NCBI GenBank assembly: GCA_016702555.1
Contig: JADJDV010000003.1
Span: 310,001-374,000 of the forward strand
DNA: 64,000 nt
Source: Burkholderiales bacterium
Lineage (GTDB): Bacteria > Pseudomonadota > Gammaproteobacteria > Burkholderiales > Burkholderiaceae_C
Direction of reading: 5' to 3'
The notes beneath the pieces are model-generated. The model made no database searches, was not told the origin of the DNA, and saw nothing but the letters and a program-made list of their open reading frames with translations. The translations under genes were made by a program, and so were the position numbers. This document shows positions 55,959 through 64,000 of this stretch, in pieces (position 1 is the stretch's first letter; each line of letters begins with the position of its first letter).

Positions 55959-57671
55959 ATGCCCCTGCCTCCCCCGCCCGCCAAGCGCGGCGCCAAGTTG
56001 TCCCCCGACGTCATCGACCTGTCCACTCGCCGTGCCAAGACGCGTCCTGTCGCGGCGCCAGCCGCGGCCGCGCCCGCCGCCTCGCGCACGCGCCAAGCTC
56101 TGCTGGATGCGCCCGCCACCGACACTCGCGGCGGCATGGCGGCCTTGCTGACGGCGGCGCCCAAGCCGCAGGCGCGCGCACGCGATCCGCTGCCCGCACC
56201 GGCGCCGATCACTGCGGCAACTCCGGCCCGGCCCGCCAGCACACCGCGTGGGCGAGCCAGGCGCCGGACAGGCAATGGCGGTCCCACCCGGCTGTTCGTG
56301 CTCGACACCAACGTGCTGCTGCACGACCCGATGGCCTTGTTCCGCTTCGAGGAGCACGACATCTTCCTGCCCATGGTGGTGCTGGAGGAACTCGACAGCC
56401 ACAAGAAAGGCATGACCGAGGTGGCGCGCAATGGCCGCCAGACCAGCCGCATGCTGGACGCGCTGGCGCGCGTCAAGGGCGCCGACATGGCGCAGGGCCT
56501 GCTGCTCGATTCCACCGGCCATGTCGACGCCGGCGGCAAGCTGTACTTCCAGACCGCGCCGCTGGACGCCGCCATCCCCGCTGCGCTGCCTCCTGGCAAG
56601 GCCGACAACCAGATTCTGGGCGTGGTGGCGGCGCTGGAGAAGCAGCACGCGCCGCGCGAGGTGGTGCTGGTGTCCAAGGACATCAACATGCGCGTGAAGG
56701 CGCGCGCGCTCGGCCTGCACGCCGAGGATTACGAGAACGACAAGACGCTGGAAGACGGCGACCTGCTGTACTCCGGCGTGCTGCAGTTGCCGCCCGACTT
56801 CTGGACGCGCCAGAGCAAGACCGTGGAAAGCTGGCAATCGGGCAGCGCCACCTTCTATCGCGTCAGCGGTCCGGTGGTGACCAGCTTCTACATCAACCAG
56901 TTCGTCTATTTCGAATCGCCCGGTGAACCCAGCCTGTACGCGCGCGTCACCGAGATCCGCGACAAGACCGCGGTGCTGAAGACGCTCAAGGACTTCACAC
57001 ACCTGAAAAACGCCGTCTGGGGCGTGACGGCGCGTAACCGCGAGCAGAATTTCGCCTTCAACCTGCTGATGGATCCGGAGATCGACTTCGTCACCCTGGC
57101 CGGCACGGCCGGCACCGGCAAGACCCTGCTGGCGCTGGCCTCGGGCCTGACGCAGGTGCTGGACGACCGCCGCTACACCGAAATCATCATGACCCGCGCC
57201 ACCGTCAGCGTGGGCGAGGACATCGGTTTTCTGCCCGGCACCGAGGAAGAAAAGATGGGCCCCTGGATGGGCGCGCTGGACGACAACCTCGAATTCCTGG
57301 CCAAGGGCGACGGCTCAGGCGCGGGTGAGTGGGGTCGCGCCGCGACGAACGAGTTGATCCGCAGCCGCATCAAGATCAAGAGCATGAACTTCATGCGCGG
57401 GCGCACCTTCATGAACAAGTGGATCATCATCGACGAGGCGCAGAACCTGACGCCCAAGCAGATGAAGACGCTGATCACGCGCGCCGGCCCCGGCACCAAG
57501 ATCATCTGCATGGGCAACCTGGCGCAGATCGATACGCCCTATCTGACCGAGGGGTCGTCGGGCATGACCTACGCCGTCGACCGTTTCAAGGGCTGGCCGC
57601 ACGGCGGCCACGTGACGCTGGCGCGCGGCGAACGCTCGCGGCTGGCGGACTTCGCCAGCGAGGTGCTTTGA
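55959..57671 (+). CDS. PhoH-family ATPase with N-terminal PIN domain (PhoH2 type)
   Basis: The protein is about 570 aa from ATG 55959 (MPLPPPPAKRG). A GTG at 55899 would add 20 residues but sits against the terminator. After a proline/alanine-rich linker of about 100 residues comes a PIN domain (FVLDTNVLLHDP, with later acidic residues). It is followed by a PhoH ATPase (GTAGTGKTLLALA Walker A, IIDEAQNLTP Walker B). PhoH2 proteins are RNA helicase-nucleases with a toxin-like PIN part. No antitoxin gene is adjacent. Confidence 0.87.
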   Translation: MPLPPPPAKRGAKLSPDVIDLSTRRAKTRPVAAPAAAAPAASRTRQALLDAPATDTRGGMAALLTAAPKPQARARDPLPAPAPITAATPARPASTPRGRARRRTGNGGPTRLFVLDTNVLLHDPMALFRFEEHDIFLPMVVLEELDSHKKGMTEVARNGRQTSRMLDALARVKGADMAQGLLLDSTGHVDAGGKLYFQTAPLDAAIPAALPPGKADNQILGVVAALEKQHAPREVVLVSKDINMRVKARALGLHAEDYENDKTLEDGDLLYSGVLQLPPDFWTRQSKTVESWQSGSATFYRVSGPVVTSFYINQFVYFESPGEPSLYARVTEIRDKTAVLKTLKDFTHLKNAVWGVTARNREQNFAFNLLMDPEIDFVTLAGTAGTGKTLLALASGLTQVLDDRRYTEIIMTRATVSVGEDIGFLPGTEEEKMGPWMGALDDNLEFLAKGDGSGAGEWGRAATNELIRSRIKIKSMNFMRGRTFMNKWIIIDEAQNLTPKQMKTLITRAGPGTKIICMGNLAQIDTPYLTEGSSGMTYAVDRFKGWPHGGHVTLARGERSRLADFASEVL

Positions 57672-57675
57672 ATTT

Positions 57676-57774
57676 TTGAACGCAAAGGTCGCAAAAGCAG
57701 CGCAGAAGACGCAAAAAATTCAGCTTGAATATCTTCTGCGATTTTTGCGAAACCTTGGCGCACTCTGCGTTCAA
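57676..57774. repeat. 99-bp intergenic element with TTGAACGC/GCGTTCAA ends, copy 2
   Basis: It has the same ends and TTCTGCGATTTTTGCG block as the copy at 5296-5393. It follows the phoH stop by 4 nt and precedes the shared terminator. The element has good internal dyad symmetry and no coding potential. Confidence 0.75.
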
Positions 57775-57799
57775 AGGTCTTCCCGGCTCGGTCTGAAAG

Positions 57800-57832
57800 A
57801 AAAGCCCCGCACCTTGCGGTGGCGGGGCTTTT
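57800..57832. terminator. Bidirectional terminator between phoH and acnB
   Basis: An 11-bp stem AAAAGCCCCGC/GCGGGGCTTTT flanks an 11-nt loop, with A and T runs on the two sides. It lies between the convergent ends of phoH and acnB. Confidence 0.82.
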
Positions 57833-57853
57833 ACTTTCAACGCAGGCGCGGTA

Positions 57854-60448
57854 TCAGACCGTCGCTTCCTTGGCCACTTCCGCGTACTCCTCGATCTGGT
57901 CGAAGTTCATGTAGCGGTACACGCTGGCCTTGTCGGCGTCGATGACGCCCATCGCCTCCTGATACTCGGCCACCGTGGGGATGCGGCCCAGCTTGGAGCA
58001 GATGGCGGCCAGTTCCGCGCTGCCCAGGAACACGTTGGTGTTCTTGCCCAGACGGTTGGGGAAGTTGCGCGTGCTGGTGGACATGACCGTGGCGCCTTCG
58101 CGCACCTGCGCCTGGTTGCCCATGCACAGGCTGCACCCGGGCATTTCGGTGCGGGCGCCGGCGGTGCCAAAGGCGGCGTAATGGCCTTCCTTCATCAGCT
58201 CGGCCTCGTCCATCTTGGTGGGCGGGGCCACCCACAGCTTGACGGGGATGTCGCGCTGGCCGCCCAGCAGCTTGGCCGCCGCACGGAAGTGGCCGATGTT
58301 GGTCATGCACGAGCCGATGAAGGCTTCGTCGATCTTGGTGCCGGACACCTCGGACATGAACTTGGCGTCGTCCGGGTCGTTGGGGCAGCAGACGATGGGC
58401 TCTTTGATGTCGGCCAGGTCGATCTCGATGACGGCGGCGTATTCGGCGTCCTTGTCGGCCTCCAGCAGCTGCGGGTTGGCCAGCCAGGCTTCCACTTTCT
58501 CGATGCGGCGCGCCAGCGTCTTGGCGTCGGCATAGCCGTTGGCGATCATGTTCTTCATCAGCACCACGTTGGATTGCAGGTACTCGATGACGGGCTCTTT
58601 ATCCAGCTTGATGGTGCAGCCGGCGGCGCTGCGTTCGGCCGAGGCGTCGCTCAGCTCAAACGCCTGCTCGGCCTTGAGCGTTGGCAGGCCTTCGATCTCG
58701 AGGATGCGGCCGGAGAACACGTTCTTCTTGCCCTCTTTCGCCACCGTCAGCAGGCCTTGCTTGATCGCGTACAGCGGAATGGCGTGCACCAGGTCGCGCA
58801 ACGTCACGCCGGGCTGCATTTCGCCCTTGAAGCGCACCAGCACCGACTCGGGCATGTCCAGCGGCATCACGCCAGTGGCGGCGGCAAACGCGACCAGACC
58901 CGAGCCGGCGGGGAAGCTGATGCCGATGGGAAAGCGCGTGTGCGAGTCGCCGCCCGTGCCCACGGTGTCGGGCAGCAGCAGGCGGTTGAGCCAGCTGTGG
59001 ATGATGCCGTCGCCCGGGCGCAGCGACACGCCGCCCCGGTTGCTGATGAAGGCCGGCAGCTCGCGGTGCATCTTGGCGTCGACGGGCTTGGGATACGCGG
59101 CCGTGTGGCAGAAAGACTGCATCACCATGTCGGCGGAAAAGCCCAGGCAGGCCAGGTCTTTCAGCTCGTCGCGCGTCATGGGGCCGGTGGTGTCCTGGCT
59201 GCCGACGGTGGTCATGCGCGGCTCGCAGTAAGTGCCGGGGCGAATGCCCTGGCCTTCGGGCAAGCCGCAGGCGCGGCCGACCATCTTCTGAGCCAGAGTG
59301 AAGCCGGCCTTGGTGGCGGCGGGCGCTTGCGGCAGGCGGAACTTGTCCGACGCCGGCAGACCGAGAAACTCGCGCGCCTTGGCAGTGAGCGAGCGACCGA
59401 TGATCAGGTTGATGCGGCCACCGGCCTGCACTTCATCCAGCAGCACCTCGCTCTTGAGCTGGAAGTCGGCGACTTTCTGGCCGGCCTTCTCGATCCTGCC
59501 CTCGTAAGGGTAGATGTCGAGCACGTCGCCCATCTCGAAGTTGGACACGTCGACTTCGATCGGCAGCGCACCCGAATCTTCCTGCGTGTTGAAGAAGATG
59601 GGCGCGATCTTGCCACCCAGCGTGACGCCGCCAAAGCGCTTGTTCGGCACGTAGGGAATGTCCTGACCCGTGGCCCAGATCACGCTGTTGGTGGCCGACT
59701 TGCGGCTGGAGCCGGTGCCGACCACATCGCCCACGTAGGCGACCAGGTGGCCTTTCTTCTTCAGGTCTTCGATGAACTGCATCGGACCGCGCTTACCATC
59801 CTCCTCGGGCTTGAAAGCCGCGTCCGGGCGCGTGTTCTTCAGCATCGCCAGGTAGTGCAGCGGGATGTCGGGGCGGCTCCAGGCGTCGGGCGCGGGCGAC
59901 AGGTCGTCGGTGTTGGTCTCGCCCGGCACCTTGAACACGGTGACGGTGATCTTCTTCTCGACCTCGGGGCGACTGGTGAACCACTCGGCGTCGGCCCAGC
60001 TCTGCATCACTTCCTGGGCCTTGGCGTTGCCGGCCTGGGCCTTGGCGGCGACGTCGTTGAAGAAATCGAACATCAGCAGTGTCTTCTTCAGCGCCTCGGC
60101 GGCTTGCGGCGCGACCTCGGCATCGTCCAGCAGCTCGATCAGCGGGTGCACGTTGTAGCCGCCGACCATGGTGCCCAGCAATTCCGTGGCCTTGGCCTTG
60201 CTGATCAGATCGACCTTGACATCGCCATGCGCCACGGCGGCCAGAAAGCTGGCCTTGACCTGGGCCGCGTCGTCCACGCCTGGCGGCACGCGATGAGTGA
60301 GCAAGTCGAGCAGAAAGGCCGTGTCCTCGCCCGCTGGCGGATTCTTGATCAGCTCGATCAGCTCACCGGTCTGCTTGGCGTCCAGCGGCAGCGGCGGGAT
60401 GCCCAGGGTGGCGCGCTCGGCGACGTGGGTGCGATAGGCGTTCAACAT
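57854..60448 (-). CDS. acnB: Bifunctional aconitate hydratase 2
   Basis: The protein is 864 aa, the usual AcnB length. An N-terminal HEAT-like domain (YNVHPLIELLDD) precedes the swivel and catalytic domains. The 4Fe-4S cysteine ligands are in IVCCPND and GCSLCMGNQ. GGDSHTRFPIGISFPAGSG is a substrate block. It interconverts citrate and isocitrate and may act on 2-methylcitrate. It is the distal gene of the leftward mdh-lyase-hypothetical-acnB series. Confidence 0.95.
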   Translation of the reverse strand: MLNAYRTHVAERATLGIPPLPLDAKQTGELIELIKNPPAGEDTAFLLDLLTHRVPPGVDDAAQVKASFLAAVAHGDVKVDLISKAKATELLGTMVGGYNVHPLIELLDDAEVAPQAAEALKKTLLMFDFFNDVAAKAQAGNAKAQEVMQSWADAEWFTSRPEVEKKITVTVFKVPGETNTDDLSPAPDAWSRPDIPLHYLAMLKNTRPDAAFKPEEDGKRGPMQFIEDLKKKGHLVAYVGDVVGTGSSRKSATNSVIWATGQDIPYVPNKRFGGVTLGGKIAPIFFNTQEDSGALPIEVDVSNFEMGDVLDIYPYEGRIEKAGQKVADFQLKSEVLLDEVQAGGRINLIIGRSLTAKAREFLGLPASDKFRLPQAPAATKAGFTLAQKMVGRACGLPEGQGIRPGTYCEPRMTTVGSQDTTGPMTRDELKDLACLGFSADMVMQSFCHTAAYPKPVDAKMHRELPAFISNRGGVSLRPGDGIIHSWLNRLLLPDTVGTGGDSHTRFPIGISFPAGSGLVAFAAATGVMPLDMPESVLVRFKGEMQPGVTLRDLVHAIPLYAIKQGLLTVAKEGKKNVFSGRILEIEGLPTLKAEQAFELSDASAERSAAGCTIKLDKEPVIEYLQSNVVLMKNMIANGYADAKTLARRIEKVEAWLANPQLLEADKDAEYAAVIEIDLADIKEPIVCCPNDPDDAKFMSEVSGTKIDEAFIGSCMTNIGHFRAAAKLLGGQRDIPVKLWVAPPTKMDEAELMKEGHYAAFGTAGARTEMPGCSLCMGNQAQVREGATVMSTSTRNFPNRLGKNTNVFLGSAELAAICSKLGRIPTVAEYQEAMGVIDADKASVYRYMNFDQIEEYAEVAKEATV

Positions 60449-60547
60449 TTTTTATCTCCTGATGAATAACGATCTTGAGGGTGTGGCGCAGGCTGCCGCC
60501 CTGCCCGACGCGACTCAATGCGCCGGGTTTCGGTCGGGTGGCCCGGT

Positions 60548-61126
60548 TTACTTGGCCGGGCCGTCCAGCAGGCTGGGTTGGGGATTGGCCTGCATCTGCG
60601 CCGCGAAGTCGCGTTGCGTCGGCGTGACGCATTCGTCGGCCACGCGTTGGCCCAGCTTCTGGTTCAGCAGCATCGACTTGTTGCCCAGCTGCAACCACAT
60701 GGCGCCGGCGCGGATGTCCTCCAGCCGGATGGCGCCGGTGCGGCTTTCAACCGGGTGCATGTAATAGCGCTGCTTGCCAGTGGCGACATGGAAGAAGCCG
60801 GGATTCTTCTCATCGGCCGTCACGGTGACGTCGGCACCCAGTTCGCACTGGATCTTGCCGGTGTGGATGTGCTGGGCGATGGCGATTTCGGCCTCGCTCA
60901 GTCGCTGCGTCGGGGTCTGCACCGGCGTCGCCGCCTCGACCGCACGTGCGGTGCGCGCCGGTACGGTCTTCTTCGCGGGAGCCTTCTTGGCGACGGGCTT
61001 CTTCGCCGACGCCTTCTTGGTGCTGGCGGCTGGCTTCTTGGCGGCGCTGGACGACTGCTGCGCCTGCACCGGCGCGAGCGCCAAGGCCAGGGTCATCGCG
61101 GTGGCGGCGAGAACGGAAATCTTCAT
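60548..61126 (-). CDS. Exported protein with lysine/alanine-rich linker, unknown function
   Basis: The protein is 192 aa. The signal peptide (MKISVLAATAMTLALALAPVQAQ) is followed by a repeat-rich region of KKPAAST/KKAPAKK type (residues 30-55), then a globular part with cysteines in KIQCELG and VADECVTP that could pair in the periplasm. I do not recognise the family by name. It sits between the CitE-like lyase and acnB on the same strand, a placement seen in related genomes as far as I recall. Confidence 0.75.
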   Translation of the reverse strand: MKISVLAATAMTLALALAPVQAQQSSSAAKKPAASTKKASAKKPVAKKAPAKKTVPARTARAVEAATPVQTPTQRLSEAEIAIAQHIHTGKIQCELGADVTVTADEKNPGFFHVATGKQRYYMHPVESRTGAIRLEDIRAGAMWLQLGNKSMLLNQKLGQRVADECVTPTQRDFAAQMQANPQPSLLDGPAK

Positions 61127-61182
61127 ACGGCGTTCACTTTCGTGAAAAACTGGAAAGCAGCAATCATGGCACGGCGGCCAGG

Positions 61183-62154
61183 TCAAAACCATGCCGCCGC
61201 TTCAGGCGGCAAGGCGCGGCCCGTGGCGTGCGCGCGCTCCAGCAATTGCCAGAAATGACGATAGCTGGCGCGGTCGTGCAAGGCGCCCTCGTGGCTGATC
61301 GGCGCCCATCCGGCGGCTTGCGCCGCCAACAGAATGGCGCTGGCGGTATCGATCTGCCGCTCGTCGGGCGCGAACGCTTCCAGAATCGGGCGGATCTGGC
61401 TCGGGTGAATGCTCCACATGCGCGTGTAGCCGAACTCGCGCGCCGCACGGTGCGCGGCGCCGCGCAACGCGGCCTCGTCCTTGAATTCGGTCACCACGCA
61501 ATGCGAAGGCACCTTGCCAAAGGCGTGCGCGGCCGAGGCGATCTCCAGCTTAGCGCGCCGCACCAGCGGGTGCGTGAACTGGCCCTCGATGCCCATGCCG
61601 TCGGCAGGTATCGCGCCCGCGTGGGCCGAGACGAAATCCATCAACCCGAAACTGAGCGACTGCACGCGCGGGTGCGCGGCAATGTCGAAGGCGCGCTGCA
61701 CCGCGCCCGGCGACTCGATCAGCACCTGCAGTGGCAGGCCCGGCGGGTACGCCGCCAGTAACGCTTGTTCGGCCCGCACCACGTCATCGACGGACTCCAC
61801 CTTGGGAATCATGATGTGCGTCAGGCGCTGGCCGCCATCGCGCGCGATGACTTGAATGTCGGCTTCGAACGCCGGGTGATCGACCGGGTGCACGCGCACG
61901 CCGACACGGGCGCCATCGGGCGCTGAGATGACCAGTTCGGTCACCAGCAGCGCGTGCTCGGCCTCGCCGCCCACGGGCGCGCCGTCTTCGCAATCGAGCG
62001 TGACGTCGAACACGCAGGCGCCGAACTCCTCGCTCATCTCGGCCTGCAGCTGCAGGCTCTTGCGCATGCGCGCCTCGACGCCACTGTAGTGGTCGCACAC
62101 CGGCAGCAGGCCGGCAGCGGCCTGGGCGCCGAGGAGGATGTCGCGCGGATGCAT
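61183..62154 (-). CDS. HpcH/HpaI aldolase-citrate lyase beta (CitE-like) family protein
   Basis: The protein is 323 aa. VFDVTLDCEDGAP and VLIESPGAVQRA provide the Mg-binding Asp/Glu, and SFGLMDFVSAHAG follows. Family members cleave malyl-CoA, methylmalyl-CoA or citramalyl-CoA. No citrate lyase partners are present. Its location directly downstream of mdh and upstream of acnB suggests work on a TCA-related CoA ester, possibly L-malyl-CoA. The precise reaction is open. Confidence 0.85.
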   Translation of the reverse strand: MHPRDILLGAQAAAGLLPVCDHYSGVEARMRKSLQLQAEMSEEFGACVFDVTLDCEDGAPVGGEAEHALLVTELVISAPDGARVGVRVHPVDHPAFEADIQVIARDGGQRLTHIMIPKVESVDDVVRAEQALLAAYPPGLPLQVLIESPGAVQRAFDIAAHPRVQSLSFGLMDFVSAHAGAIPADGMGIEGQFTHPLVRRAKLEIASAAHAFGKVPSHCVVTEFKDEAALRGAAHRAAREFGYTRMWSIHPSQIRPILEAFAPDERQIDTASAILLAAQAAGWAPISHEGALHDRASYRHFWQLLERAHATGRALPPEAAAWF

Positions 62155-62178
62155 GCAGAGGTTTAGCGTTCAGAGTGG

Positions 62179-62240
62179 GGCGTTGAGTGTTGAGCGTGGA
62201 CGAAATTCAGCGCCGGCCTTCGCGCTCAACGCTGAACGCC
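62179..62240. repeat. Imperfect inverted repeat between mdh and the CitE-like gene
   Basis: GGCGTTGAGTGTTGAGCG and CGCTCAACGCTGAACGCC pair at 16 of 18 positions around a 26-nt loop. The gap also has further GCGTTCAG/GCTCAACG units. It may be a hairpin that stabilises or attenuates the mdh transcript, or a small mobile element. Confidence 0.6.
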
Positions 62241-62257
62241 CAACGCTCAAGCGCTCG

Positions 62258-63244
62258 TCAGAGCAGGTGCTTGACGCCGTCCTTCTCGCCTTCGAGCTCG
62301 GCCAGTGTCTTGTTGATGCACTGCCGGCTGAACTCGTCGATCGGCAGGCCTTCGACCACCTTGTACTCGCCGTTCTCGGTGGTGACGGGGAAGCCGAACA
62401 CGATGTCCTTCGGGATGTCGTACCAACCCTGCGACGGGATACCCATCGTCACCCACTCGCCATTCGTGCCCAGCGCCCAGTCGCGCATGTGGTCGATGGC
62501 GGCGTTGGCGGCCGAGGCGGCCGACGACAGGCCACGCGCCTCGATGATGGCGGCGCCACGCTTGCCCACGGTGGGCAGGAACACGTTGGCGTTCCACTCC
62601 TGGTCGTTGATCATGTCCTTGACGCTGGCGCCATCGATGGTGGCGAAGCGGTAGTCGGCATACATGGTGGGAGAGTGGTTGCCCCACACCGCAAGCTTCT
62701 TGATGTCCTTGACGGCCTTGCCGGTCTTGGCCGCGATCTGGCTGGCGGCGCGGTTGTGGTCCAGGCGCAGCATCGCGGTGAAGTTCTTGGCCGGCAGGTC
62801 GGGCGCAGACTTCATGGCGATGTAGGCGTTGGTGTTGGCCGGGTTGCCGACCACCAGCACCTTGACGTTGCGGCTGGCCACGGCATTGAGCGCCTTGCCC
62901 TGCGCGGTGAAGATCTGCGCATTGGCGGCCAGCAGATCGGCACGCTCCATGCCGGGGCCGCGCGGACGGGCACCCACCAGCAACGCGTAGTCGGTGTCCT
63001 TGAAGGCGGTCATCGGGTCGCTGTGCGCTTCCATGCCGGCCAGCAGCGGGAAGGCGCAGTCCTGCAGTTCCATCATGACGCCCTGAAGCGCTTTCTGCGC
63101 CTTCTCGTCGGGGATTTCCAGCAGTTGCAGGATGATCGGCTGATCCTTGCCGAGCATCTCGCCCGATGCAATGCGGAACAATAGAGCGTAGCCGATCTGG
63201 CCGGCGGCGCCGGTGACGGCGACACGAACGGGCTTCTTGTTCAT
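62258..63244 (-). CDS. mdh: Malate dehydrogenase
   Basis: The protein is 328 aa. NAD-binding VAVTGAAGQIGYAL, substrate arginines in ARPRGPGMER, Asp/His dyad in RLDHNRA and WGNHSPTMYADY. It oxidises malate to oxaloacetate. This is the LDH-like, cytosolic-type MDH common in betaproteobacteria. It is divergent from the GntR gene with a palindrome between them, so it is probably under that regulator. Confidence 0.95.
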   Translation of the reverse strand: MNKKPVRVAVTGAAGQIGYALLFRIASGEMLGKDQPIILQLLEIPDEKAQKALQGVMMELQDCAFPLLAGMEAHSDPMTAFKDTDYALLVGARPRGPGMERADLLAANAQIFTAQGKALNAVASRNVKVLVVGNPANTNAYIAMKSAPDLPAKNFTAMLRLDHNRAASQIAAKTGKAVKDIKKLAVWGNHSPTMYADYRFATIDGASVKDMINDQEWNANVFLPTVGKRGAAIIEARGLSSAASAANAAIDHMRDWALGTNGEWVTMGIPSQGWYDIPKDIVFGFPVTTENGEYKVVEGLPIDEFSRQCINKTLAELEGEKDGVKHLL

Positions 63245-63382
63245 GGGAGTGACTCCTGAGGGTGGTGACGGTTGAGGGCTGCCACCGGCGCTGTGCGAGC
63301 GGTCGAACGACGGCTTGCGCACGCGGCCTGGTGCCGCCCGCGAGTGTATCCGCGAAAACCCTATACGTCAATTTGTCTTGTG

Positions 63383-63394
63383 TCTTATATAAGA
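63383..63394. promoter_or_regulatory. GntR-type palindrome between mdh and gntR
   Basis: TCTTATATAAGA is a perfect 12-bp palindrome in the 192-bp divergent gap, with an extra half site GTCTTG just upstream. The same motif, with C/T variation in the middle, occurs twice in front of aceA. It is the likely binding site of the adjacent regulator. Confidence 0.65.
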
Positions 63395-63436
63395 TATCAT
63401 TGACCTTCGTCTGCACGCATAAGATTCGCCGCCGCA

Positions 63437-64000
63437 TGGCCACCGACGCACCTTTCTCCGCCCCGCTCGATGCCGAACCCTTGACGCCGTCACCGTCCGC
63501 TGGCTGGCAGGGCCAGGCGCCGGCGTTCAGCCCGCTGTACCAGCAGATCAAGGCACTCATCCTGCAAAGCCTGCAGCAGGGAGAATGGAAGCCGGGCGAG
63601 GTGATTCCGAGCGAGTTCGACCTGGCCGCCCGTTACAAGGTCAGTCAGGGCACGGTGCGCAAGGCGGTGGATGAACTGGCGGCCGAAAACCTGCTGGTGC
63701 GCCGCCAGGGCCGGGGCACCTTCGTCGCCACCCATTCCGAGCAGCAGGTGCAGTACCGCTTCCTGCGCCTGCAGCCGGACAGCGGCAGTGTGGACAGCGA
63801 AGGCCCGGCGCAGCGCGACGTGGTCGAGTGCCGGCGCCAGCGCGCCAGCGCCGAGGTGGCGCGCGCGCTCGACCTGCGTTCGGGCGATTCGGTGCTGCAG
63901 GCGCGCCGGCTGCTGCGCTTTGCCGGCGTGCCGACCATCCTGGAAGACCTGTGGCTGCCGGGCGGCCCGTTCAAGGGCTTGACGGCCGACCGCCTGTCGC
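63437..64000 (+). CDS. GntR-family regulator (HutC/UTRA subfamily), C-terminus beyond window
   Basis: 188 residues are visible and the frame continues past the right edge. The winged helix has PLYQQIKALILQSL, EVIPSEFDLAARYKVSQGTVRKA and RRQGRGTFV, all typical of GntR. The C-terminal part (QYRFLRLQPDSG, then VLQARRLLRFAGVPTILEDLWLP) starts a UTRA ligand domain. It is divergent from mdh and in related genomes often precedes the succinate dehydrogenase genes, which would lie outside this window. Control of TCA and glyoxylate genes is inferred from the shared palindrome. Confidence 0.87.

Overview
The window is a high-GC, gene-dense chromosomal segment of a betaproteobacterium, most likely Burkholderiales/Comamonadaceae. 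The evidence is protein content: AlaA-Hom-ThrC-MoeA-MoaD-MoaE-ClpB synteny, an Mdh/HpcH-HpaI/AcnB group beside a GntR gene, a Bug-type binding protein and a SWIB protein with a lysine-rich tail. I saw no rRNA, tRNA, phage, insertion sequence or CRISPR array. The assignment rests on recognised families, not on a database search.

Layout. 1-3280: a KorA-like 2-oxoacid oxidoreductase subunit (cut by the left edge) behind a GltD-like FAD/4Fe-4S subunit. 3506-8245: small hydrolases (phospholipase D-type, VOC, nicotinamidase, SGNH, serine hydrolase) and a DUF167 protein. 8251-8921: a Doc-type toxin-antitoxin module. 8970-18050: a leftward propionyl-CoA/methylmalonyl-CoA operon (mutase, MeaB fused to a GIY-YIG domain, a kinase-like gene, pccB, two extra small genes of which one is AT-rich, pccA), divergent from a GntR/FCD regulator. 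19007-23663: LytM peptidase, SUMF1-fold lipoprotein, ABC exporter, esterase. 23808-25135: isocitrate lyase with a one-base frameshift. 25467-27069: DMT transporter and SWIB protein.

27149-41213 is an accessory catabolic island: TetR, Bug binding protein, Gfo/Idh/MocA, DUF993 and TIM-barrel genes read rightward. MFS, a second TPP enzyme, an FAD dehydrogenase, DUF169 and an aldehyde dehydrogenase read leftward, and another TPP enzyme lies divergent to TetR. Nearly identical -10/operator boxes precede tetR and the Bug gene.

41322-54698 carries clpB, a nuclease, moaE, an insertion of three genes (DapA-like, SDR, LysE), moaD, moeA, mobB, thrC, an embedded VapBC pair, hom and alaA. 54783-57671 has an Mth938-type protein, peroxiredoxin and PhoH. 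57854-64000 is a TCA-cycle block: acnB, a periplasmic protein, a CitE-like lyase, mdh and a divergent GntR gene cut by the right edge.

The central carbon genes fit together. Propionyl-CoA is carboxylated and isomerised to succinyl-CoA, which feeds the TCA cycle (acnB, mdh) and the glyoxylate shunt (aceA). A 12-bp palindrome (TCTTRTAYAAGA) occurs twice upstream of aceA and once between mdh and gntR, so one GntR regulator probably links them. The most unusual items are the GIY-YIG/MeaB fusion, short interspersed repeats inside the meaB and thrC reading frames, the aceA frameshift, the VapBC pair inside the threonine operon and the uncharacterised catabolic island.
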